This document shows positions 45,029 through 53,994 of a stretch of DNA of 64,000 nt, piece by piece. The notes below the pieces were generated by a model. The model saw nothing but the letters and a program-made list of their open reading frames with translations, was not told where the DNA came from and searched no databases. The position numbers and the translations under genes were made by a program. Positions within the stretch are counted from its first letter, which is position 1; every line of letters starts with the position of its first letter. Origin of the DNA: Segatella copri (GTDB taxonomy: Bacteria; Bacteroidota; Bacteroidia; Bacteroidales; Bacteroidaceae); NCBI RefSeq assembly GCF_026015625.1, contig NZ_JAPDVG010000001.1:2776001-2840000 (forward strand). Direction: 5' to 3'.

Positions 45029-45958
45029 TTATACTCTTTCTTCGATGAAGTATCGTGGGCGACGTTTCACCTCGGTATAAATCTTGCCGATATAAACACC
45101 CGTGATGCCTACACCCGTGGTGATGATGCCTCCGATAAACCACATGGAAACAAGCATAGAGGTCCAGCCCTGAATGGTCTTGCCCTGGAAATATTCTACC
45201 AAGGCAAAGATAATCATGATGATTGCTACTAAAGTCATCGCCAGACCCAGGAAGGTGATAAACTTCAATGGTGCCACGGAGAACGAAGTGATGCCATCTA
45301 TACTGAAACTCAGCATCTTGGTAAACGGATACTTACTCTCACCCGCCTCACGAGCCTTGCGGTCGTAATAGACGAACCCCTCTCGAAAACCCAACTGGCG
45401 GACGATGGCTCTGAGGAAAAGATTGCGCTCAGGATACTGCATCAGCGCCTTTAGGGTGCGGTTGGTCATCATGCGGAAATCGGCATGATTGTAAACCGTC
45501 TCCTTATCCACACTCTGCATCAGTTTATAGAAAGCCTGGGCGGTAAAGCGCTTGAAGAAGGTATCGGTCTTGCGCTCCTTGCGCACACCATAGATGATAT
45601 CCTTGCCTTCCTGCACCTGGCGCACCATATCCACGATAACATTCTCATCGTCCTGCAGGTCGGCATCGATACTTACCATCGCATCACAATGGTCTACCGC
45701 AGCTTCCATACCTGCCCAAAGCGCATTCTGATGGCCCCGGTTATGCGACAGTTTGATGCCATGCACATACCCATGCTCCTTGGCAGCATCCGAAATCATC
45801 TGCCAAGTATGGTCACGACTGCCATCGTCGACAAGCAGCAGTTCTGTGTCGGCATCAGTCTCTTTCTTAATTTTTCTGATCAATGCCCCCAGCACATCTA
45901 AGGTCTTAGGCAGCACTTCTTCCTCGTTATAACAAGGGATAACTATCAATATCTTCAT
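45029..45958 (-). CDS. GtrB/DPM1-like polyprenyl-phosphate GT2
   Basis: 309 aa. Cytoplasmic GT2 domain (LIVIPCYNEEEVLP, LLVDDGSRD, VSIDADLQDD with the DADLQD metal motif) followed by two C-terminal transmembrane helices (about 235-255 and 270-290). This is the layout of GtrB, ArnC and bacterial dolichol-phosphate-mannose synthases, which move a sugar from a nucleotide donor onto undecaprenyl phosphate. It faces the GT39 gene tail to tail and very likely supplies its donor. Confidence 0.9.
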   Translation of the reverse strand: MKILIVIPCYNEEEVLPKTLDVLGALIRKIKKETDADTELLLVDDGSRDHTWQMISDAAKEHGYVHGIKLSHNRGHQNALWAGMEAAVDHCDAMVSIDADLQDDENVIVDMVRQVQEGKDIIYGVRKERKTDTFFKRFTAQAFYKLMQSVDKETVYNHADFRMMTNRTLKALMQYPERNLFLRAIVRQLGFREGFVYYDRKAREAGESKYPFTKMLSFSIDGITSFSVAPLKFITFLGLAMTLVAIIMIIFALVEYFQGKTIQGWTSMLVSMWFIGGIITTGVGITGVYIGKIYTEVKRRPRYFIEERV

Positions 45959-46074
45959 TTATAAGCCAGTATTTATTCAAGATGCAAAAGTAACTCATTT
46001 TTTCTATTTAAACAAGAAAAACGGTTAATATTTTTTATTCTTGATATATTTTTCCCGTTTTTCTCCATTCTTTC

Positions 46075-48192
46075 TTACCATTTCCACTTTACCTGTATCT
46101 CCAGATCGGATTGTGAAGAGCGGGAGATTTCCTGCAAACCAGAAGAGATGTGAGAGCGGTCGAAATAATCGGTTGTACCCAATTTGGCGATAAGCAGCAG
46201 ATGGGAACCTATCTCTGAGCGTGCCACCAAGGCGTAACGGATGCCCTCGCCGTAGTAGCTGCCGAAACTCATCTGATAGAGCAGACCAGGCTCATAAGCG
46301 TAGATACGGGAGGCGAAATCGGAAGTATGAAAATAGCCCAGGCAGCCTCTCAACGTTCCTTTCAACTGCTTCTTCCATTTCCATTCCCATCCTATATGCT
46401 CGCTCACCATATAGCCTTTACTAAGCTCATCGCCCTCATTCTTCATCGTGCTTTCCGCCTGGCTCATCGTATAGTCTAAACTGGTTTTGGCGCTCCATCG
46501 TTTTTGGACTATTGTGGCATAGAGGCGCAGACGGCCGGTCGTGGTTCCCGCCTTATCCTTATAACGGAACCTTCCTCCTACCGTCAGGACTCTGGAGGGC
46601 TGGAAGAGAATATTCACCAGATTATCCCAACTCTGAGTGCTCTCCCTGGTCTGATACTTAGGCCAGGCGAAATAGGCGAAATCGCTATAGGCTGTGATGC
46701 TCCAATGATGGGCAGGAATCCAGGTAAAGCCCAGATATACGCCGTTTTCATCCTGCACATCGCTCCCCTCGGAAAAGCTGTTGCTGAAGAGAGAATAGTA
46801 ACGGGCAGAATAGTACCTGTGAAGAGCCATGAGCGTGAAATGGTCGGAACAGAGATAGGAGGCTGCATTGAGCGTGGCTATGGAACCGCAATCGCCAGTT
46901 GCCGTCTCGCCGGAGAGGGTGAGGCGATGGGAGATATAACCATAGCTGATACTGGCATTCCAAAAGGCATTCCCCTCTGGAGCAAAACGCTTGTAAAGCT
47001 GGCTTTTATTGGGCGTGAGCGGAAGGGAAAAAGAGGTATAAAAGGCTGTACCTCCGATGTGCCAGCCCTGATGCCGGTAACTGATGTTGCCTCCCACAAG
47101 TGTATTGGATGCTACCTTCTGTTTAGCAATCTCATTCACCGTGCGATGCAAACCGGTCTTCAGGATGGTCTTGATGCCCCCGCCGTCAGCAGAAAGCGTA
47201 GCATCTATCTGGCGATAAGAAAGAAAACCAGTCAGTTCGAGGCCCTTTAATAAGGTATAGGTGGCGGCGGCGCCTTGCAGATAATTGGCTGAAGAACGGG
47301 AAGAATGACCGCGGATGATGCAGGAAGATGATCTGCCCAAGGAGGTTAAGGCTGAGAGTTTGCCGAAGCCGAAATCATTATTGAGTATCAGTCCCAATCC
47401 TGCGTTCAGTCTGTATCTGCCCAGGGTGATATTCTTCCATCTGCCCAGGTTCTTTACCTGAAGATAGAAGGAATAGAAGTCGTAACCCATCGTGTTCCTG
47501 CCTCCGAAGAATGGTTCACCGGCATCCTGAGAAGCTACGAATCCCAGTTTGACGGAATTGCCGTAGCGAAACTGGTAGCGCAGTCCGTGCTTGTAAGGAT
47601 AACCTAGATAGCCGTCGGTTCCGCTCGCATCGCCCTTGCGCTCATAAAAAGGAACCTTCAACATGCCCATCACTTCGTGCTTGCCATACTGGGCGATGGT
47701 TTTAAGACTGGGAAAAGCCGGCTTGCTCCCGTCATCGGCCACATAAAAGAAACAACTCATCAGCTGGCGCTGATACCAGCCGATGCTGCTTATCAGGGTA
47801 AGCTCGCTCATACTCTTCAGCTGTCCATAGCGGTAGATATAGAACAGGATGTCTTCTACCTGCGATGCAGTAAGAAACGGCATGCGCTCCAGTTCTTCTC
47901 TCGTTGCCGTATTCAGATTGACGGGATGCTGCGCCATCTCCTCCAAATCTTCTTCATAGTCCTGCCAGGCTACATGCTCGAAATCTTCGGATGAAGAAAG
48001 GTCGGACAGCAGTTGCTGCCAGAGTGGCGAAGCGGAAAGAGAATCTTCGGGCACGGCGCCCTGTTCTGAAAGAGAGGAATATTGGGCTTGAGCCCATGAG
48101 GCACAGAAGATTTGGGAGCTGCCTACGAGAAACAGTTTCAACAAGAGGGATGTTATGGAATGAGCATGCTTCATCTGCAGTAGGCACTTCAT
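46075..48192 (-). CDS. Helix-hairpin-helix outer-membrane protein
   Basis: 705 aa with an N-terminal signal peptide (SLLLKLFLVGSSQIFCASWAQA; ATG at 48192 or, six codons on, at 48174). An N-terminal helix-hairpin-helix/ComEA-like module (PVNLNTATREELERMPFLTASQVEDIL) is followed by a long beta-strand-rich region ending in alternating aromatic residues (EIQVKWKW), which suggests an outer-membrane barrel. Bacteroidota have such 'HHH domain' surface proteins with unknown function, possibly DNA binding or uptake. It has no cotranscribed partner. Confidence 0.75.
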   Translation of the reverse strand: MKCLLQMKHAHSITSLLLKLFLVGSSQIFCASWAQAQYSSLSEQGAVPEDSLSASPLWQQLLSDLSSSEDFEHVAWQDYEEDLEEMAQHPVNLNTATREELERMPFLTASQVEDILFYIYRYGQLKSMSELTLISSIGWYQRQLMSCFFYVADDGSKPAFPSLKTIAQYGKHEVMGMLKVPFYERKGDASGTDGYLGYPYKHGLRYQFRYGNSVKLGFVASQDAGEPFFGGRNTMGYDFYSFYLQVKNLGRWKNITLGRYRLNAGLGLILNNDFGFGKLSALTSLGRSSSCIIRGHSSRSSANYLQGAAATYTLLKGLELTGFLSYRQIDATLSADGGGIKTILKTGLHRTVNEIAKQKVASNTLVGGNISYRHQGWHIGGTAFYTSFSLPLTPNKSQLYKRFAPEGNAFWNASISYGYISHRLTLSGETATGDCGSIATLNAASYLCSDHFTLMALHRYYSARYYSLFSNSFSEGSDVQDENGVYLGFTWIPAHHWSITAYSDFAYFAWPKYQTRESTQSWDNLVNILFQPSRVLTVGGRFRYKDKAGTTTGRLRLYATIVQKRWSAKTSLDYTMSQAESTMKNEGDELSKGYMVSEHIGWEWKWKKQLKGTLRGCLGYFHTSDFASRIYAYEPGLLYQMSFGSYYGEGIRYALVARSEIGSHLLLIAKLGTTDYFDRSHISSGLQEISRSSQSDLEIQVKWKW

Positions 48193-48254
48193 TTATTAAA
48201 TTAAGACAAAGTTACTGCTAAAATCTGAAAAAGAGAAAGAAAAAGCCAAGAATC

Positions 48255-48286
48255 TTTCTCAAATTGAGAAATAATCTGTAATTTTG
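48255..48286 (+). promoter_or_regulatory. Promoter of the DUF4294 gene
   Basis: TTTC (48255-48258), 20-bp spacer, TAATTTTG (48279-48286). Leader of about 90 nt to the ATG at 48384; the leader contains a short inverted repeat around 48345 (GCTCCACG...GGAGC). Confidence 0.65.
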
Positions 48287-48383
48287 CGGCGTAATTAGTA
48301 ACACAAAGGGGCTTACACCTCTTTATATATAGAAGAAGCTCCACGAAAAAAGGAGCTGGACAAAGAACTTTGAGGAGATTTAC

Positions 48384-49022
48384 ATGAAACAGAAAATATG
48401 CTTTTTACTGGCGATGCTCTTCTGCATCACCCTGCAAACCATGGCGCAGACCGATGACGACAACCCTGAAGACAGGGAGGTGGACATGGATGCTCCTACC
48501 TTTGAACCGATGGTGAAGGTAGGAAAAGTGCTCCTGGATCATGACAGCGTGCAATATGTTCAGGTGAACAACGTGTACGTTTATCCGCAGCCGGTATTCA
48601 AGAACGCCAAGGAACGAATGGCTTACAACCGTTTGGTATACAACATCAAGAAGGTGCTGCCGATAGCCAAAGAGGTAAGAAAGATTATCATCGAAACGGG
48701 TGATTATCTGGAAACGCTGCCTAACAAGAAGGCAAAGGATGCACACATGAAACTGGTGGAGAAAGGTATTAAACAGGAATATACCCCGAGAATGAAGAAA
48801 CTCACCTATGCACAGGGTAAACTCTGCATCAAACTGGTGTATCGCGAATGCAATTCCTCATCCTATCACCTGATTCAAGCCTTTCTGGGTCCTATCCGTG
48901 CCGGATTCTATCAGGCATTTGCAAGCCTCTTCGGTGCCAGCCTCAACAAGAAGTACGACCCGAACGGCGTTGACAGATTAACAGAAAGAGTGGTAAGACA
49001 GGTAGAATCGGGGCAGATTTAA
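48384..49022 (+). CDS. DUF4294 exported protein
   Basis: 212 aa with signal peptide MKQKICFLLAMLFCITLQTMAQ. The segment VKVGKVLLDHDSVQYVQVNNVYVYPQPVFKNAKERMAYNRLVYNIKKVLPIAKEV and later LVYRECNSSSYHLIQAFLGPIRAGFYQAFASLFGA match DUF4294, a Bacteroidota-specific periplasmic family. Function unknown; it is often a neighbour of the HHH outer-membrane protein gene (here divergent), but that may be chance. Ends in a strong terminator. Confidence 0.85.
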   Translation: MKQKICFLLAMLFCITLQTMAQTDDDNPEDREVDMDAPTFEPMVKVGKVLLDHDSVQYVQVNNVYVYPQPVFKNAKERMAYNRLVYNIKKVLPIAKEVRKIIIETGDYLETLPNKKAKDAHMKLVEKGIKQEYTPRMKKLTYAQGKLCIKLVYRECNSSSYHLIQAFLGPIRAGFYQAFASLFGASLNKKYDPNGVDRLTERVVRQVESGQI

Positions 49023-49051
49023 CCAGCTCATCTTATTCAGAAAGCCCATAT

Positions 49052-49110
49052 ACTTAGGTATAAAAGCATTTCCAGTCAATAGGAATTGCTTTTATACCTA
49101 AGTTTTTTTT
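49052..49110 (+). terminator. Terminator of the DUF4294 gene
   Basis: Perfect 17-bp stem (49052-49068 against 49087-49103) with 8 T's following. Confidence 0.92.
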
Positions 49111-49134
49111 GTTGATACAAGCAGAAGAAATCTC

Positions 49135-49218
49135 CGTTCATCGACGTTGAATGTCCGTTCAGCGTCGTTGAACGGCGGTTCATAGACGGTGAACGGCGGT
49201 TCAACGTCGATGAACGAA
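49135..49218. repeat. Four tandem 21-bp palindromic repeats
   Basis: Four head-to-tail units of 21 bp, consensus GTTCAnnGWCGnTGAACGG, each nearly palindromic (GTTCA...TGAAC). They lie between the terminator of the DUF4294 gene and the terminator of the M28 gene. No spacer, so not a CRISPR. Confidence 0.9.
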
Positions 49219-49240
49219 GATTTAAACAGACTGAAAAAAG

Positions 49241-49282
49241 AAATGTTCCTAAGAAAAGCAACAACTTTTCCTAGGAACATTT
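49241..49282 (-). terminator. Terminator of the M28 peptidase gene
   Basis: 18-bp stem (49241-49258 against 49265-49282, one mismatch) with an A-run at 49235-49239 that gives the T-run on the minus strand. Confidence 0.8.
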
Positions 49283-49309
49283 CCTTTTATATCCGAATGG
49301 GATGCCGAC

Positions 49310-50338
49310 CTATTCCTCAGTATAAAGCACCTGAATCACGGTTTGGCCAACTGCCTTAAGCACATTCTTATCCAAATGAGCCATATCATCGCTCACGGTG
49401 TGCCAGGTAGGACCGAAACTGCTCTGCTGACAGTCCGGATAATAAGCAATCACATCTACAGTAGGAATCTTAGCCTTCTCGTTGACCGGAATATGATCAT
49501 CAGTAATCATTCCGCCATCGCTCTTAGGGAAGTAAGAGCCGAAACCAGCCTGACGGGCTGCAGCCCAAACCTTCTTCACGATGCCACCGGCATACTGCAT
49601 AGACATGCCTTCACGATAGAACTTGGCTCCCTGTCCGCCCACCATATCGAGGAGGATTCCAAAACGTGGATTATATCCCTCAGGCTTGTTCTCGCTCCAA
49701 TACTGGGCACCCAAAGCCCAAGTATCGCCATCGTCCTGAACATCAGCCCACTGAGGTGTTCCCCAATCTTCAGTATCGAAACATACGAAATCTACGCCGA
49801 TGTTAGGATTCAGCTTCTTGTCTGCCTGCAGCTGGCGGGCAATCTCCAACATGACGGCTACTCCGCTGGCTCCATCGTTGGCACCCATTACAGGCTTGCG
49901 CCAGTTGGTGCTGTCGGGGTCGTTGTCAGCCCAAGGACGGCTGTCCCAATGGGCACAGAGCAAGATGCGGTTTTCAGCCTTCGGATTGTAATGGGCGATG
50001 ATATTGGTATTCTTCAGGATGGTACCATCATAGCCCTTGAGGTCAGCCTTCTGGGTTTCTACCTCGCAACCAAACTGCTTGAACTTGCTCACAATCCATT
50101 CGCCACACTTGTCGTGCGCCTCGCTGTTCATGACGCGAGGACCGAAATCGCATTGTGCGGCACAATAAGCCAACGCCGAATCGGCATTAAAGGCAGGACC
50201 TACAGGATTCAGCTTCTCTGCTTCCTCTACTTCCTGGATTTCCGGCGACGTGGTGTTGGCATTCTTATAGCTGATAGCTCCAGCTACCACTCCGGCAGCA
50301 ACTACCAAGCCTAAAATTATCTTCATTTTCTTCGTCAT
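49310..50338 (-). CDS. M28-family zinc peptidase / glutaminyl cyclase-like
   Basis: 342 aa with a signal-anchor (IILGLVVAAGVVAGAI). Metal site of the M28 family: HWDSRPWAD (His, Asp), GANDGASG (bridging Asp), CFDTEDWG (catalytic Glu/ Glu ligand), LDMVGG (Asp), and TWHTVSDD (final His). The sequence class resembles the glutaminyl-peptide cyclotransferase-like M28 proteins of Bacteroidota (DxDxTNWRKP... type loop), so either a peptidase or pyroglutamate former. Encoded 4 bp before the C26-M19 fusion, so cotranscribed with another peptide-degrading gene. Confidence 0.88.
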   Translation of the reverse strand: MTKKMKIILGLVVAAGVVAGAISYKNANTTSPEIQEVEEAEKLNPVGPAFNADSALAYCAAQCDFGPRVMNSEAHDKCGEWIVSKFKQFGCEVETQKADLKGYDGTILKNTNIIAHYNPKAENRILLCAHWDSRPWADNDPDSTNWRKPVMGANDGASGVAVMLEIARQLQADKKLNPNIGVDFVCFDTEDWGTPQWADVQDDGDTWALGAQYWSENKPEGYNPRFGILLDMVGGQGAKFYREGMSMQYAGGIVKKVWAAARQAGFGSYFPKSDGGMITDDHIPVNEKAKIPTVDVIAYYPDCQQSSFGPTWHTVSDDMAHLDKNVLKAVGQTVIQVLYTEE

Positions 50339-50342
50339 AACA

Positions 50343-52091
50343 TTAATGTTTAAAGTTCTGTACCTGCGTCATCACTCTGAGCCAGTTGCCTCCCCAAATC
50401 TTGACAATATCCTGCTCGCTATATTTACGGCGCAACAGCTGGAGGGTGAAATTGATGAGTTCAGAAGAGTCGGCGAGACCTCTGATGCCGCCGTCTCCAT
50501 CAAAGTCGGTACCCAGACCTACGTGGTCGATACCCATCACATCGATGGCATGCTCAAGATGGGCGATAGCGTCCATGATGTCGGCTTCACCCTCTTTACG
50601 CAGGAATCCGTGATAGAGCGTGGTATGAGCCACACCGCCCTTTGCTGCGAGGGCACGCATCTGGTCATCGGTCAGATTACGAGGCACATCGCAGAGCGCA
50701 CGGCTGCTGCTATGGCTGCAGACAATAGGAGTCTGGCTGATATCAAGTGCATCGTAGAAACTCTTCTCGCCACCATGACTCAAATCTACCATGATGCCCA
50801 GGCGGTTCATCTCCTGAATCACCTTCTCGCCAAAACTGCTCACACCATTATGGGTATTGCAGCCGCGGGCACTATCGCAGATATCATTATCACCATTATG
50901 GCAGAGCGTGATATAAACGATGCCACGCTGGGCGAAATGCTTCACGTTACTGATATCGTGCTCCAAGGCGAGACCGTTCTCGATACCGAGCATGATGCTC
51001 TTTCTGCCCTTCCGCTTATCGCTATAAAGATCGGCAGGAGTACGGGCTATGCTGAGATACTGACTGTTCTTGCTCACAATCTCTTCTATCTTGTCGAAGA
51101 TGAGGTCGGCATACTGCGCAGGTCCCTTTACATCGAAAGCCACCTTGCTGCTGAAGCTCTCGCCTATCTGAGGCTGTGGCAGGTAAGCCACCATCGTGGT
51201 AGCATCCTGATGACCGTCGGTCATCTTATGGAGATCAACCAGAATGCGGGAATCGCGATGATCAAACTTGATGCCCTGAGGGAAGAACATCGGAGTATCA
51301 CAATGGGTATCGAGCGTAAGGATGCGCTTATGCAACTGCTTGGCTGCATAAAAGTTGTTAGCCTGATTAACCAGCCATTGGAAAATCTTCAATCCTTCTT
51401 CTTCCAGCCATTCCGGATGCCATTGCACACCGAGAATCTGCTTATACTCGCTACTCTCTACTGCCTCGATAATATGGTCAGAAGATTTGGCGATGGTGCG
51501 CAGATGCTTGCCTGGCTCGCTTACCGCCTGATGGTGGAACGAGTTGACAAAGATTTTCTCCTTATTATATATATTATATAAGGTGGAATCTTTCCTGATT
51601 TCTACGATGTGGGTTGGTTCAGTACGGTCGGCATCCTGGCTGTGTTTTACCAGTTGCTTGATATCCTGACACACCTTTCCACCCAGCGCAATGGCGAGGG
51701 TCTGGATGCCCCGGCAGATGCCAAGCATCGGAATCTGGCGGTTGAAAGCCAATCGGGTAATCATCAGTTCGGCAGCATCACGTTCCTGATTGATGTTGTG
51801 AAGACGGGGAGAAGGCTCTTCGCCCATCCACAGCGGATTATGGTCGCCGCCACCCGTCAGAATCAATCCGTCAAGATGCTCCAGGGTATTGACGATGACC
51901 TGAGCATCGGCAACAGGAGGAATAATGACCGGCGTACCGCCAGCCGCTATTACCTGCTTATAATAACGGTCGCGAAGCGTAGCATCAATACCTTCATAAT
52001 TGGCAGTAAGGCCAATTACAGGCTGATGCTTCGCTTCGGGAAATCTAGAGTATGCATCCTGGAGATGCGACTCTAAGTCAAATGTTTCCAT
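50343..52091 (-). CDS. Fusion: C26 glutamine amidotransferase-like + M19 membrane dipeptidase
   Basis: 582 aa. Residues about 15-245 are a class I glutamine amidotransferase-like C26 domain (gamma-Glu-GABA hydrolase type): LTGGGDHNP, the nucleophile in MLGICRGIQ, and the His-Pro-Glu of VQWHPEW. Residues about 260-580 are a renal-dipeptidase-like M19 domain: LDTHCDTPMFF (metal His, Asp), GIENGL, VDLSHGG, CSHSSSRALCDVPRNL and LGTDFDG. Both halves keep their active-site residues. A gamma-glutamyl-cleaving module joined to a dipeptidase could degrade gamma-glutamyl peptides such as glutathione in one protein. METFDLESHL at 52091 is chosen as start; an ATG at 52121 adds ten residues. No signal peptide. 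Confidence 0.88.
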   Translation of the reverse strand: METFDLESHLQDAYSRFPEAKHQPVIGLTANYEGIDATLRDRYYKQVIAAGGTPVIIPPVADAQVIVNTLEHLDGLILTGGGDHNPLWMGEEPSPRLHNINQERDAAELMITRLAFNRQIPMLGICRGIQTLAIALGGKVCQDIKQLVKHSQDADRTEPTHIVEIRKDSTLYNIYNKEKIFVNSFHHQAVSEPGKHLRTIAKSSDHIIEAVESSEYKQILGVQWHPEWLEEEGLKIFQWLVNQANNFYAAKQLHKRILTLDTHCDTPMFFPQGIKFDHRDSRILVDLHKMTDGHQDATTMVAYLPQPQIGESFSSKVAFDVKGPAQYADLIFDKIEEIVSKNSQYLSIARTPADLYSDKRKGRKSIMLGIENGLALEHDISNVKHFAQRGIVYITLCHNGDNDICDSARGCNTHNGVSSFGEKVIQEMNRLGIMVDLSHGGEKSFYDALDISQTPIVCSHSSSRALCDVPRNLTDDQMRALAAKGGVAHTTLYHGFLRKEGEADIMDAIAHLEHAIDVMGIDHVGLGTDFDGDGGIRGLADSSELINFTLQLLRRKYSEQDIVKIWGGNWLRVMTQVQNFKH

Positions 52092-52159
52092 TTGTTTATC
52101 TTTCAAAAAATAATGATTCAAGATCTTCTAAAAATCGTACTCAGGTATGGAGACTCTTA

Positions 52160-52627
52160 TTAATCTTCATCGAGAAGTACAGGAATCTCACGCTTGATGC
52201 TCTGCTCAAGAGAGATGAGCGTTTCGGTAGAAACCACACCAGGGATAGCCTGAAGCTTATTGTTGAGCAAATCCATGAGCTGCTCGTTGTCGCGGGCATA
52301 AAGCTTAATCAGCATGGTGTATGAACCGGTTGTAAAGTGGCACTCTACGATTTCAGGAATGTTCTGCAAGCGCTCTACCACCTTTTTATACATATTACCA
52401 CGCTCCAAGTTCAAACCTACATAAGTGCAGGTAGAATAACCCAGGCTTTTAGGGTTTACATCAAAACCGCTACCGGTGATGAAACCATCCTCCATCAAGT
52501 GCTGAACACGCTGATGGATGGCAGCACGAGACACGCCACATTCTGCGGCTACGTCTTTGAAAGGAATACGGGCATTCTTAGAAAGGATGCCGAGAATCTT
52601 TCTGTCTAGATTGTCTATTTTCTCCAT
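52160..52627 (-). CDS. Lrp/AsnC-family transcriptional regulator
   Basis: 155 aa. N-terminal HTH (LDRKILGILSKNARIPFKDVAAECGVSRAAIHQRVQHLMEDGFI) and C-terminal RAM/AsnC ligand domain (GSYTMLIKLYARDNEQLMDLL...IPGVVSTETLI). Lrp-type regulators respond to amino acids. It is upstream of the C26-M19 fusion and M28 genes on the same strand, with its own promoter, so amino-acid or peptide control of these peptidase genes is a fair inference. Confidence 0.93.
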   Translation of the reverse strand: MEKIDNLDRKILGILSKNARIPFKDVAAECGVSRAAIHQRVQHLMEDGFITGSGFDVNPKSLGYSTCTYVGLNLERGNMYKKVVERLQNIPEIVECHFTTGSYTMLIKLYARDNEQLMDLLNNKLQAIPGVVSTETLISLEQSIKREIPVLLDED

Positions 52628-52680
52628 TTCGTTTTGTTTTATATTATTCTATTTATAAGGTACTTTTCTATACCAGATAG

Positions 52681-52712
52681 CAAAATTAGGAAAAACTATT
52701 GATATAAACAAC
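52681..52712 (-). promoter_or_regulatory. Promoter of the Lrp/AsnC gene
   Basis: Minus strand: GTTG (52712-52709), 20-bp spacer, TAATTTTG (52688-52681). Leader of about 50 nt. Confidence 0.65.
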
Positions 52713-52971
52713 AAAAAGCACGATTATTTTGCAAATTTCGTGCTTTTTGATAGTATTTATACGAATTTTAACAGAAAAAACGCTTTTATGGCATAGAAAT
52801 TAAAAACAAAAGAAGCATGATTTTCAAGAGATCCCTTGGTGACCTCTCACTTAAAATTTCAATAGATTGCCCTTTTCTCTTCAGATGCATTGATTAAACA
52901 AGAGGCAAAGACTCTAAAAATATTCAATTAAGGGAAGTTGTAAATACTATATGAACGATTTGTCTTTTAAA

Positions 52972-53250
52972 AATTATCTCTACGCTGGAGTCGGGTATCT
53001 TTTGAAGAATCTCATATTTATAGACCTGTTACGTCATAGATTATGATGTATATGTAAGTAACATAAAGGAAAAAGAGGTGGATTTTGTCGCCATCAAGAA
53101 TGATTGAACCATCTATGTACAAGCCACCTATATGCTTGTTGGTGAGCAGACAATAGAGCAAGAATATGCTCCGTTAGAGTGTATTGCTGATAACTATGAA
53201 AAAGTTGTGGTATCGCTTGACGACCTCCAACAGCCTTCCCGCAATGGCAT
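52972..53250 (+). pseudogene. Remnant of an AAA-ATPase/DUF4143 gene
   Basis: Frame 52972: NYLYAGVGYLLKNLIFIDLLRHR, then a frameshift near 53038 into DYDVYVSNIKEKEVDFVAIKND-stop-TIYVQATYML...EQEYAPLECIADNYEKVVVSLDDL. This is the C-terminal part of DUF4143 ATPases ('LLENivy.eLlrRgY.VyvG....eiDFva....ikyiQv.y...E..r.f..L..i.dnyp..v.t.D'). It has a frameshift, an in-frame TGA at about 53104 and no start, so it is decayed. Confidence 0.7.
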
Positions 53251-53994
53251 TAGCATATATTTCTGTATTTTCAACGGAATCTGATTTGTGTGTAAATTTT
53301 GAAAATATGAATAATGGAAATAATGTACTGAATAAAACCATATTATCAGAAAAATAATAGAAATATTTTCCAAAAATCATCTTTTTAGCCTATATTTTAG
53401 CAAAAATATCTTAATTTATTTGGTGGTTTCATAAATTAGATTTAATTTTGAAGCGGTTTTCATAAAATTTGCAGTTGCATATAACATTATGAGTGGAGAC
53501 TCATTACTAAAAATGTTTCTTGTACTGCAATACCTACGCCGATTAGATGCTCTCGCATTACATTATTGTAGGTGGGACTGCATAGGCAAGGGTGCCAAAT
53601 CAGAGGTAATGAGAGCCACTATTTATGGGAAGCGTTTATCATGCGCTTTGTAACTTGACGTCTTGAAATTCTCGCAAAGTTTCAAAATGATTCAGTCACG
53701 TAACAAGGCAACGATAGATGCTCATGGGATGTTTTTATAATACCCCTAATATCATTCTGTGCATCTTATATAATATAAGGTGTACAAGTTTGGTATATTG
53801 GGATAATTATATCAACTATCGGCGTGGGTTTCTGTTCGTTGCTCGTTCTTGACTGGATGGGCAATGCGAGAAGCCTCAAGACGTAGGACGAGTGACAAGA
53901 TCAGACTCCTGCGCTTTTTCGTTTATAGTCAAAAACTTTTTCATGTAACTTATATTGCCGATGCTTGGGAGTCAATAGGCTATGTTAAACATAT
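53251..53994. other. Long A+T-rich non-coding stretch
   Basis: About 740 bp without a convincing ORF. Translations of 53700-53900 give short hydrophobic runs (STIGVGFCSLLVLDWMGNA) but are broken by stops. Possibly further gene decay; I cannot assign it. Confidence 0.4.

Noticed and set aside
49135-49218. CRISPR array
   Set aside because: No spacers; only four contiguous units and no cas genes in the window.
52830-52858. Shared CCCTTGGTG...CTCACTTAAAA with 56238-56265, possibly two ends of an insertion sequence
   Set aside because: The match is short and interrupted, the flanks differ, and no transposase lies between. Probably a degenerate terminator-type repeat.
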